Assembly: GCA_011009095.1 (NCBI GenBank)
Contig: VTPC01000791.1
Span: 248,001 to 312,000 of the forward strand
Direction of reading: 5' to 3'
DNA: 64,000 nt
Origin: Ignelater luminosus
Taxonomy: Eukaryota > Arthropoda > Insecta > Coleoptera > Elateridae
Positions within the stretch are counted from its first letter, which is position 1; each line of letters begins with the position of its first letter. Shown here piece by piece: positions 51,501-62,349 of the stretch. A program made the translations under genes and the position numbers. The notes below the pieces were generated by a model, which saw only the letters and a program-made list of their open reading frames with translations, was not told the origin of the DNA and did no database searches.

Positions 51501-54500
51501 ATTTTCATCCTACAAATTTTTAAATAATCGTATGACATCGGATTCATTCGATTTGTTTCAAGCATGGCAGTATGGCCACTAGACAAATAGAAAATTAGTA
51601 TTCGACAAAAGCGGCGCGAAACATTTTAGTGATTTTAGTCTATAACCTTAATAACAACAACAAGCTACAAGCGAGATTAAAATATTTTTATAGGTTATAA
51701 TAATGAGTAATATGCACATGTTTGACCTCAACTTTGGCAAAGGTTGGCACTAAAATTGAATGACTTTCTGCTCATGCGTACTACAACATAGCATGAAACT
51801 CGAATAGAAAAATAGAACTCGGCGTATATTTCTATACTAGAAACTTGAACCAAAATCGAAAACCAGTTTCAGATTCACATTATACTAGAATTGGCTAGAA
51901 ATTTCTCGAACGAAATTCGAAATAGAATCTAGACAAAAATAGTATAATGTGAAACGCGCTTAAGGAATGAAATATCTTCTGGTAAACTACACGAGAAACT
52001 GGTGTTTTCTCAAGCAATAACCACTTTTTGTATTCTTCAATATCTGAGAAATGGTATAATGGTGTGGAAGATATTTTTTAGCAGTACCCTTATGACAGTA
52101 TGATGGGAGAGCCAAAATATGATTTCTAACCACTTCTCAAGGCCTGAAAGACCTGACAAGAATTAACGTACATACATCTTTATGAGACTTGTGATGTTCA
52201 CACAAACTTAGCGATTGAGTTTCTGTGCAAGAGAGAGCATTGTGTACGAAACAAGTCTTGGTTGTACATCGACCTTTGTATGGCATGTAATAGACTAGAA
52301 TAGGTGTATAGAATTTTCAGAAAACCTTCATGGAAATTCTGGAAAAGTCAGGAAATTTGATTTGGAATGTAGAGTTCCAGTACTCTTGAAAATTAGTTTG
52401 TCTAATACTGTTATCAATCCTTTCTGCACACTTGAGTCTGCTCTTTGAAAAGCTTTACATAATCTTGGCTTTACAAATCTCCCCCCTTTTGTCATATACT
52501 TCTAACCCAAATTTTTCTCCTTTTTCTTTTGTTTCTAATTTCCCTAGTTTCATTTTTTCTTGCCTTTCTTCCTCTACGATTAATAGTTGTAATTGTTTCA
52601 TTTCATTGTCAAATCTTTATAATCCATTTCAGAATCACCTCCACAAGCTTCTTTTACGATATCACTCAATTGCATCTTGTTTTTGACACAACATATGACC
52701 TTACTATAAGGTTGTTGAATTTATGAGATTTTGAAAAATCCAATTTTACTAGAAAATTATGCAAGAGTAACTTTTTTGTCAAATCAATTGTTAATTCCAA
52801 AAATTCATGCGATAGTTAATAATAGTTTATTTTGTTTAAAAATCTGCAAAATACTTTATGATAAAATACACAGCTTCGTTCATGAACTTATACATATAAT
52901 AGCCATAGACACATTGTGGTGTTATGGTAAGATTTCATAGCAGGGCACTATCATCACAACTAAAGTTATGTTAATTCTGGATTTAAACATTGATGTTTTT
53001 TTCTTGGATTTTGACCATCCATATTTCCATGTCATCAGATGTGCATCAGACATTTAATTATTATTACTTTTTATGTAAGATGTATAAGGAACAATTTTCG
53101 CGTTGGACATGCAAATAATCACTTCCCTTTGAAAAATTCAATTTTACTAGAAAATGGTGCATTGTATGGGAAACATGCAAGAATGACATTTTTTGCCCAA
53201 ATTGATTGTTCATTTCTAAAACAGAGGAATCTTAATTTTCCAGTGACAGCAATTTTCTTTAAGGTAGTGAGCTATTTCCCCGTCTCTGACAAGGATATCA
53301 AATTCAAAACTACCTAAAATCGTAAACACCTTAAAATAACAAGCATGTAGAAAATTTCATCCCAATTGAAAAAACAAAAAATTTTAAATTCAACTTTTGA
53401 TACCCTGTATCTCATAGATGGTAGACTTATATGTTGGGTTAAATTGTCTTGTTTTGATTCCAGGAATCTATGGTAGCTCTATATCCATGGTTTTTGGGAC
53501 ACTCTGTATACAGTGGTTGATTCTTCATTACACACTCATTAAAATCTTGTCATAATAAAGATTTTCAAAAAATTAAAAACTTAGGTTAAACAGTCTCTTG
53601 TTTTCTTTCCAATGGTCAAGATAAAATATCACTAATAAAACAAACGAGTAGCAAGAATAAGTCAATCAACAATTTTGACAATCTGAGGTTATTACTAATA
53701 AGAAACTGCCCCAAGAATGTTTTATTATATTTTTAAAATTCCCAATAATAAGGAAGCTAGAGGCGAAAAATGTGAATCGCCTTTTGCATTGTTTTTGGTC
53801 TTAAGTCAAAAACAAAAGAAGTTAGCTCAAATTTTATTTTAGATTATTAATTAGCATAAAATTTAGCAAAAGTGCCAAATTTAAACCTATGCTCTATCTC
53901 TTAAAATAAGCGAAATCTCCATGCTTGAGTTTGAAACACACTGTACATCAGGGACAGTCTGGAATAACAAACATATTTTTATTTAATATGGAAGTTATAA
54001 TATTTATACTAGATCAACTAGTCAATTGTCAGTTTATTGGTTATTCCGGATTTTGATTGACAGGTTCCATTACTTGAATCTCATTTTCTGGAGTACAGAT
54101 GTAGCATGGAAATTCCCATTTGTAAGCTTGATGAATGAAACAAATTTTCATATCAAATTAAAATGTGTCGGTTATTCCTGTCTGTCCCTGTGCCTAGTTG
54201 TTTTGAAAGAGATGATAATGCATTAATCTTTATTAAGTAGGTTTATAACAGAACTTATTAAAAACAAACTGAATAGTATGTTCAAATGACGAAACGATTT
54301 TTTCAACTTGTTATATACAAGCACTGTTTGCTTGGAATGCAGGTTAATCATAATCATAATTAACTTTAATGCATATAAACATAAGTTGATATATTATTGA
54401 ATAACTGCTTTGGAATTTAATAATAGTATTAAGGCTTTTATCACCAGCTAGACAAGAAATTATGATGAGAAACATAATACACATTCATCTATAAATCAAA

Positions 54501-57500
54501 ATTAAAAACACTGAATTTTAGTATACAGTAGAAAATTGAATAAAACTGTTGAATATTAAACAAAAAATATTTACAGAACTATATTTTTAGGTTCTGTTAA
54601 TATTTCTTGTTTATTATTTAATAGATTTCATTTAATTTTCTACTGTATACTAAAATCAAGTGTAAAAACAGAATGATGGTTTTATTTTTTTTTAAATCTT
54701 GTTTTATGCATGCCTACAACAGGTTCCCGCCATAATTTCTTATCTAGCCCGCAATAAAGCCTTAAATCAATGCCTACTAGACAGTCAGGCCTGAAGGAGT
54801 GGAAAAACATGTAAATTAAAAAATTTAAACTAATGGAAAAAATAATCAATGTAAATACATAAAACCAGAAAATATACAATGCAATGCAGCGAACTGACTT
54901 ACACTTGACAATCATAAGCAAGTAAGTGAATGACTGCTGTCTGCATCAAGTGCACTCTAAATTCATTGTGCTGCTTATCTTGCTGCAGGCCTAAGCCTCT
55001 AGTAGGCATTACTTAAATAAATTATAATCATGATTACAAAAACAGAGCTTGATGTATGCTTCGTATAGACATTTCCTGTATAAAAAAAGGTTGAGTAAAA
55101 TGGAACATACATGTGTTTTAATCGCATGCAGAAAGTTGCATAAATTGATGCTTTAATTCATTTGTAAAGAATTAGTTCAGGAAATGCAATGCTGCTTAAC
55201 CATTTTTAAATTTGGGAATTAAATATTTTTTACGTATATTTCTCATTGTCTGTTTTAATTAGATATCTTTGTTCTTTGACTAAATCACATATTGTTAATA
55301 ATGCAGTTTGTTGTCTTAGCCAAAGTGTGGTTAGGACTTACAAAAAACCAACACAGATATTACTATTTCAAATGACTCATGCCACCACAAAACTCACAAA
55401 TTAGTTGCATGTAAATCATTAATAGCCCAAGCACTGACACTTACATTAAATGAAATTAATCCTAATAATTATTGTGGAATTCAAGAGTATTCAAAACAAA
55501 ATTAAATACATATTTTTTTATTTTTTGAAGTTTTTATTTATAGTGTTTATGCTTTTATAATAACAACTAAATCGAATCGTATTTATAAACATTTATTTCT
55601 AAATATTATTAATTTGATTTTACACATGCATTCATTGTGAGTGTTTAGTTCGTACCGCTCTTTTTGTATGTATGACACTTGTGCAGAAACAAGCATAAAC
55701 CAAAGTGCTTATGAAAACATAAACATAGAGAAAAAAGAAATTAAATGAGCTTTTATTATTACATACTTTTAAACAAAAATATATAAATGCCAAGTGATTA
55801 TATCAGCTACCCTTCTCATGTTATTTGTTAAACGAAAATAATGTAATAAAGGTAGCTGACATTTATGTATGGCATGAGATTAAACTATTCGAATGTGTTA
55901 TATTTTTACATTTCCATTATCTTTCAAGATATTTGATATTTTATTAATAGGAAAATCATTATTTACTTGAATTGTTTTGCACCCATTAATCTTAGTACAC
56001 CTAATAGTAAAAGTCACTAAGCGTTTATGCATACCACTTACACCAAGAGTGTCTGAAAATTGCACCGAATTTACCAAGTTCATCTACCAGGTAGATGATT
56101 TGTGGATCAGTTCAGCTCTTCGGTAAATTTGCATGGTACATGATCCTAACCTAAAAAAAGTGTATAAACGCCTTGGGTTGCCAACACAATTATTATTTAC
56201 ATAATTTTTGATGCAAACACGTTTTCGTTTTTTTTTGTTGAAATTGAGTTTTTAACATCTACTATTTCATTTTTGCTGTTACTGTTTAATAATTTGGTAA
56301 CAGCTACAATAGTTGTTTTTTTTTTTTTTTTTTTGTTAGGCATTGTAACTGCAGTAATAACAATAATATAAATCAGAATTACTGTGCAACATACAGAGTC
56401 GCTAAAAAGTATGGCAACATGCTACCCCCGCAGAAACGGTAAGAAATAGACAAATGAAATTTGCAGAGCTTACAGTAGGTATTTTTTGCCATATTTTACG
56501 AAGGAAATTAAAAACAAATCTTCAATTGTTTTTTCGTGCGGCCGCCATATTGAATTTTTTTTACATAGAACACCCTGTATATGACCCCATATTTCGATAG
56601 AGATTTCTAAGGCAAATTCAAAAATATAAGGGTTGCTATACTTATATTGAAAGGTTTTGCAGATAATCGATAAGTATAGCAACCCTTATATCATTGAATT
56701 TGTTGTGAAAATCCCTATCCAAATATAGGGTCATATACAGGGTGTTCTATGTAAAAAAATTCAATATGGCGGCCGCACGAAAAAACAGTTGAAGATTTGT
56801 TTTTTTTTAATTTCCTTCGTAAAATATGGCAAAAAATGCCTACTGCAAGCTCTCCAAATTTTATTTGTCTATTTCTTACTGTTTTTGCAGGGGCAGCGTG
56901 TTTCCATATTTTTTTAAGGTTATGTTTGTTTGTTGTAAGTAACTATTTATAAGTAGATAGTGGTCGTAATATGCATTCGAAAATTATTCGACCAGGTTCA
57001 TCTACCAGAAAATCAGCTGATTACCGTGCGGTAGAGGGTAGATACCAACTGGTACAATTTTTGTAAACGCCTACTGTCAATTGATGTCAAGACTTAAATT
57101 TTATATGTGACTGCAAGACTTCATAGCTAACTATCTAAATTTCTATTTTACTATTTTCATCGAAATAATATTGCACTTAAAGTTTTTTACTAAAATAATT
57201 AGGGGAGCCAATATTTACAATTATTTAATTTTGCATGGAGAAAGTATAAATCAACATGATGTATATTGGGAACAATAAATTATTATAATTATTCTTGTTC
57301 GATGTTAATAAATATTTGTTTTATGAGTAGAAGGCATTACATCAGGAGGTGATAGAATACCAAAAACCAAGTGTACTTTGCTTAATAAACTTATATCTGG
57401 AAACACTTAGTTTTTGAGATACAGGAAAAGTTTCACAAAAAAATTTTTGTTTCTTTAATCTCTCCATAACAATGTTGGAATCTTCTACAAATTAAGCATC

Positions 57501-59353
57501 TTTCAAGCAGTTTTTGGTTTCTGTGTAATCAAGGTCACTGCTCACAAAAAAATGCACTAACTAAAAAAAATATAGCATTCTATTTAAAAAAAACTCAAAA
57601 GGGGATGACGTCATAAACAAGCACAGCACCTTAAAAACATCGAAATATAAAATAAAAATTGACATATTTTAGCGTTTTTCAAAAATGTCATTCGTTTTGA
57701 AACTACTGATTTTATTCCATAAGTAGTTTTGGCACTGTATAAGTTTATTAAGCAAAGTACACTTGCTTTTTGATGTTCTATCATCTGCCGACATATTGCC
57801 CTCTCCGTGTGAAACACCCTGCATATCATGTTGTAGAAAACTGTAATAATAGAAATTATTTCAAGTTTAAACAAATACTTAAAAATGGTTGAGCAATAAT
57901 AATTTTGATGTAGTGTGAAATATGAAATTAATTGACTGTGATTACAATCCTAGTTGAAATAATTTAATTTGTGTATATGAAAAGGAACGAAAATAATTGT
58001 TAATTGTGCCCTGCATAATTATATTACACTTTAGTTAAATTAATGTTCCAATTACAGTAATACTCAAACTCGGAGGAAAATTTACTGTGCAAATTGGGAG
58101 GAGCAATAATACTACATTAAGCGTTAACTTTGTATATCAGAGAATCCATGCTAAATGTTGAATATCACCTCATTGTAGTACTACTGTTTAGCATCAAATA
58201 TGTCTATTCTTAGTTCTTCCACTAGTTTACAAAATCCACTGTGCATATCTAAGTTCTCCTCTGATTTTGAATATTACTGCAAGTGACTCCCTAAACTATT
58301 TTTTCTTTTGGTATTACAAAATTTTTTAGGATCTTTTTACTGCACTTTCTTTATCACATCCAACTTTGAACTTACTTGATTAATTTTCCAACTGGTTGTT
58401 TGATTTTAGTTTAAACATCTAGCCCTTTATTTATGTTGTGAGAATTATTTCAATCGCAAAAATTGAATAAACTTATTAAAAACATTTTTGATTCAGAAAA
58501 GACAGATTAAAATAAATAGTTATGAGTTACCTTACATAAAACTTTAACAAACTGTCTTATACCTGTAAATACTGTACTTTTAATGTCATTTTTCTTATTC
58601 ATTTCTGCTACCAGTCTTAATTATTAAATAAGAACAAAAAATAATTTATATTTAGAATTAGTAAAACCTGTTAATCATATTTGTAGAATTGGAGGAGCTT
58701 TAGCAAGAGCGATTTGTGTGTAGACTTTGTACTTGCCTATGAAGAAAATGGACGTCCAACTCATAAAGAAAAACGGGAAGTATTTGAAAAGCGTTTAGAA
58801 GAAATTGGACTTATATTAGAAAGAGAAACAAATCAAAAAGTTAATTTTGTAAAAATCCATGCTCCTAAAGAAATCTTATGTCAATATGCAGAAATACTTA
58901 AATTGCGAATGCCAATTAGAGATGTAATATCTTCCATCAATTAGCAGTATTTGAAAATGAATATGGACATGTTTTTTTTCTAGGACTCTATAACAAAAGA
59001 TGACACTAATATAATTGATTCTTTGGTTTTTAAAGCTCTAGATGTGTGTCGTGTTAGACTTGATACGCATAAATTTCCTCCAAAAAAGTATGTCTTAACA
59101 GCAGTGTACTCTCAAGAAAAGGATTATTTGTAAGTAATCTTTACTTGCATTGTAATTGAGAATATCATAATTTATTACTTTGTTTCGTTTCAGGTTTGAT
59201 ATTGATGCAGAAAACTTTTTTACTCCATCCGTACGTATTTGCGTAGTGTCATATATTTTACACAGAGAAAAATTTAGTGAAGAAGAACAAGACAAAGGAA
59301 TCAAAAAATTGTTAACTGAGGGAGTTTATAAAGCTGCGTATCCATTGCATGAT
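48556..59353 (+). CDS. Anoctamin (TMEM16) family, N-terminal part, 4 exons
   Basis: Anoctamins are membrane proteins acting as calcium-activated chloride channels or phospholipid scramblases. Coding pieces are 48556 to about 48786, 58687-58923, 58984-59129 and 59194-59353. All internal junctions are GT-AG with agreeing phases. The start MEDEDEFFDTSS follows an acceptor (ttttag at 48535-48540) and a 15-base leader. The first exon's donor is uncertain: GT after 48738, 48760 or 48786 all keep the frame. The next exons give LCVDFVLAYEENGRPTHKEK and REVFEKRLEEIGL, then HAPKEILCQYAEILKLRMPI, then FDIDAENFFTPSVR and the segment up to AAYPLHD. These match the cytoplasmic dimerisation domain and its lead-in to the membrane part. 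The ten-helix membrane region is not in the window, so the gene continues past 64000. The paralogue was not determined. Confidence 0.88.
49332..49761 (-). repeat. 440-bp repeat, copy B (inverted partner of 30515-30957)
   Basis: Reverse-complement match to copy A over its full length. The core 49332-49624 is bounded by the same perfect 15-bp inverted repeat (ttttttcacgttcgt and acgaacgtgaaaaaa). The adjoining piece with ctcggcggatttgcgcactc extends to 49761. Confidence 0.85.
50440..52270 (-). pseudogene. Transposon-associated protein with CATCD and DTC..QN motifs, split by a MITE
   Basis: The minus strand carries HHYTISD and EYKKWLLLEKTPVSRVVYQK (about 51990-52070), then after the MITE NPRKDTCATCDKLDLLMEAC (about 51350-51410). 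Next come RCDDQQAFCFMWHEALATQG (about 51065-51110), FYFDTCLRQNKNIFL (about 50945-50990), HKFLVLGHSHIECDTDHSII (about 50850-50910) and PISTEKKK (about 50540-50570). I know this order of motifs from multicopy insect proteins that look transposon-encoded, with a cysteine cluster, a WHE segment, a DTC.GQN motif and a GH....D block. I cannot name the superfamily with confidence. Stops and frameshifts make it inactive. It probably is the coding part of the 4.95-kb TIR element around it. Confidence 0.65.
51421..51963. mobile_element. TTAA-flanked MITE
   Basis: TTAA at 51421-51424 is followed by GCGCGTTTCACATTATAC. The other end has the exact reverse complement directly before TTAA at 51960-51963. 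The perfect 18-bp terminal repeat continues with mismatches (tttgtctaga). Of about 540 bp, nothing is coding. TTAA targeting fits the piggyBac superfamily, although the GCGCG start is unlike the usual CCC start. It is inserted within the transposon-associated coding remnant. Confidence 0.85.
53270..53415 (-). repeat. Inverted partner of the 28106-28290 repeat
   Basis: In reverse complement gagatacagggtatcaaaag, then aattttaaatt-type sequence and ttctacatgcttgttatttt, match 28118-28270. It lies inside the 4.95-kb TIR interval. Confidence 0.55.
54000..56395. other. AT-rich anoctamin intron sequence
   Basis: No exon or known element. A short inverted repeat at about 54515-54540 and 54635-54660 (tttagtatacagtagaaaat against attttctactgtatactaaa) forms a foldback of roughly 140 bp. 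A poly-T run lies at 56313-56334. Confidence 0.5.
56403..56919. repeat. Large palindrome (foldback element)
   Basis: The left arm (56403 to about 56645) and right arm (about 56672 to 56919) are reverse complements at about 90%, sharing tcgtgcggccgccatattga, acatagaacaccctgtatat and aagggttgctatacttat. The loop is only about 25 bp. The GC block cgtgcggccgcca is unusual for this AT-rich DNA. Confidence 0.85.
57320..57835. repeat. Foldback/MITE-like element
   Basis: The segment aagtgtactttgcttaataa near 57370 is matched in reverse complement near 57745 (ttattaagcaaagtacactt). Similarity extends outward through gatagaata and gatagaaca. Arms are about 70-90 bp. The right end carries acaccctgca. 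Confidence 0.65.
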
Positions 59354-61425
59354 GTAAGTTCTTGAATTTTTATTATGGAATATATTCGTTTAAAAGATTT
59401 GATTAATTCAAGAAATTTATTTGGACAAACACAGTGAAATTTATATGGACACGAAAGGTTTGTTTGTTTGGCTGCTCTTAGAGCCGATTTATGACATCGT
59501 CAGAGTGGATTTGAACAGTTGAGAGCATGTTCAGTATCTCTGACAGAAAAACTACTGTGGACATGCAAATCATTTTAACCTCACTTTTTCATTTTGTTTT
59601 GACAAATTTGCTCTGCTGTTTAATGGGGAGATCCCACAGTTGGCTTTCTTTGATATTTTTGCAAGTTTAAATTGTTATAAAATGATCAGTGTATGAAATT
59701 TCAGAAAACTCAATTTTATACAGTAGTAAATGCAAAACAAAGTTTAAAATCTCCAAACATACCATGGACCAATGAAAACATAGATCAATGTGCCAACAAA
59801 GTTTCATTGGTTAATAATCAACACTGATTGATAATGCAATGCAGTCATTGTGATTCTGTATTCTAATTAGTTGATGGTATACTTTTAAATTTTCAAACTA
59901 GGTATTTTATGTATACCATTACTGAGCATGATAAGGCGTTTATAGTAATGTTTTATTGTTGCATAAGAGTAGATTCTTCCTGAATGACGCATGTAGATGT
60001 GCTTGTTAAATAGTTTTTATCTAAAAAAGAATAATTAATAGAAACAAGATTAATAAATGAAAAGAATCTTAAATAAATTAAAACTTGAAATATTATTACA
60101 TAATTTATTATAATTATTTTTGATCCAAGTTTTCCACTTCCACTTTTCAGGTGCAAGGGCATAATTTGAAGCACGAAAAAAGGTCAAGCACTTGGAAAGT
60201 GGCAATACATGAGTGTCAAGCAAAATTCTTTGTATTCATTTACACAAAATGGAAAAAAGCATTAATTTACTGTAAATTTTGAGGTTAACTCTGACAGATG
60301 TCAAATTTGAGTCAAATCAAAATTCGTTTTATGTACCTCACAAAACGAATACAAATATATTATTACAGAATAAACGCTTACCTTGGATGTCTTTATTGGT
60401 AGTAACATCATTTTTATTAGCCGTCAATAGTTTAAAAATCAATTTGCTTCTCTGGGATGACATAACCTCCAAATTTTATTTTCCAGTACTATTAGCAGAA
60501 AAATCCAGGTTGCTTAATAATTTTTTTTATCACAACTGCAGGAATAAATTAAGTACATTGAGACCTGCTATACTAACTATTCATTTCTTTTTGACATTTG
60601 AAAACACACTTAAATGAGCAATATGTAAGATTATGATGCCCATAACGACAGTGAGCGAAATATGATAGATAAGTAGGTAACTCTACAAATTTTTAACATA
60701 AAGTGAAACCACTTTAAAGTTTTTGCTGATTTCTTCTGGTGCTTTTCTTTGATACTCGTTCTATGTCGTTGATGATTGCAGCCATCCCAAAGATCTGTAA
60801 GAATCTTGGTATTTTAGAATGATATGATATTTATTGTACAAAAAACTCAAGACGTCTGATTTATTTTGGGAAAGTTTTAAGGAGGCATCGTACATCTACT
60901 TTAATTCAATGTCATTAATGAAACAGGTGAGATTTTTGCTAGTTGCCTTTCTGATAAGAATTTTTTTAAAGTTGCTGTCACTGTAAACAGTCTTATAAAA
61001 GATTCATTTTTGAATACTTTTATCATTGCAATTTCAGACCACAAAACCTTTTTTCCTTCGGAATTTAAAACAAAAATTGTTTCCTATTTTTTCTTGCAAA
61101 TGTTTTAAATCACAATAGTTAGTGAAGTTCATTTTTTTAATTTTGTATGGGGAGCCTGTTTTTTTCGCGTTAGAAATTACAACAATTCACTGTCCAGGAG
61201 TATAAATGGGACCAGATTTTAAAACATGCTTCTTCTGTTTTTCAGTAAGCGAGTGCGTATTATCCTCTTCATTTTGAGTATGGTCAACAATTAAAAATTT
61301 TAAAACAATTGAAGGAATATTTAATTCTCTGACTGCATAGAGAAGTAATGAGGTTTTGACCATAGCAACTGTCAGTGTATAACACCACAGGAATACTTTC
61401 AGAGCATTCATTATTTAAAAATGAG
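59354..61425. other. Anoctamin intron sequence without recognised features
   Basis: No further anoctamin exon is visible. Frames of 73-112 residues near 59953-60617 have no recognisable domain. Confidence 0.5.
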
Positions 61426-61427
61426 TA

Positions 61428-62347
61428 CAGTGTGTCCACATTCGATGCTCACTATTGGAATCTCGGAAATTGTGAGAGATATGAAGTCGATTAAATTAGA
61501 AGAAATTTGGCTGTTTTGGAGATCACTTTACTTATGCTTTTGTTTTTCAAAAAAGTTCACGGCTTACTAAATATGTATTTGCTAGAAACGAAATTATCTT
61601 ATTTTTTATTAAAGTGAAATATCTCAGGAACAAGCAAAAATAGAAAAGAACAGCAAAGAGGGTGTTTTAGAGAATTTACTCCGAAGCACAAAAAAATTAT
61701 TTTCTCAATTGTCTTTTGTTTTACTTCGGCGGTGAAACGTAAATCCAAATTTTTTTGTAATGGAACGCCTACTTGATTTTCATATTACTGAACAGCACCT
61801 CTTAAATGCTTTTCAGTGATACATGGTTTGACATAGCTATTCTTTTGTTTTACCGCGTTATGAAGTGAAAATCATTTTTCATCATAGTATGCCATGACAT
61901 CTAACACACAAAGTCATGGATTTTTATCAAATAAATTCATTTGTTATGCAAAAATTGCTAAAACAAAATAAATATGCTTTTAAGGTGTTTTACAGGGTAT
62001 TAGCTGCTTATTTGATGCTATCTGTGAATGCTCAGTAAAGTATCTTAAAAGGGTCTTTTTTTTTGTTTTATCAATTGTTACATAACAAATGTAATTTATC
62101 TGACAAAAATCAATGATTTTCATATGTTTAAAGCCATGGCACACTAAGTGGGAAATACTTTTTATTTAAAAAAACTAAGATAATTTTATTTTTAGCAAAT
62201 ATCTAGTAAGCCGTGAACTTTTTTGCAAAAACAAAAGTGTAAGTAAATTGATCTCCAAAATAGCCAAATTTCTTCTAATTTAACCGACTTCGTATCTCTT
62301 ACAACTTCTGAGATCCCAATAGTGAGCATCGAAATGTGGACACACTG
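61428..62347. mobile_element. Non-autonomous foldback element (TA-flanked)
   Basis: The left end CAGTGTGTCCACATTCGATG at 61428 is matched in reverse complement at the right end (catcgaaatgtggacacactg, ending 62347). Arms of about 170 bp continue inward (ctcactattgg, agatatgaagtcg, gttcacggcttac). TA lies on both sides (61426-61427, 62348-62349). At 920 bp, no coding sequence is visible. Confidence 0.82.
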
Positions 62348-62349
62348 TA

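Larger units (their letters stand above)
48991..53943 (-). mobile_element. Probable 4.95-kb TIR transposon with TA duplication
   Basis: The left end CAGGGTGTTTCAAATTTGAG at 48991 and the right end (ctcaagcatggagatttcgc in reverse complement, ending 53943) form an inverted pair similar over roughly 230 bp at about 80%. Shared blocks include tttggcacttttgcta and ttaataatctaaa. TA flanks both sides (48989-48990, 53944-53945). Between them on the minus strand lies a transposon-type coding remnant. Two younger insertions are nested: the 440-bp repeat and a TTAA MITE. It is also possible that the two ends are independent MITE copies in opposite orientation. It lies in the first recognised intron of the anoctamin gene. 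Confidence 0.6.
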
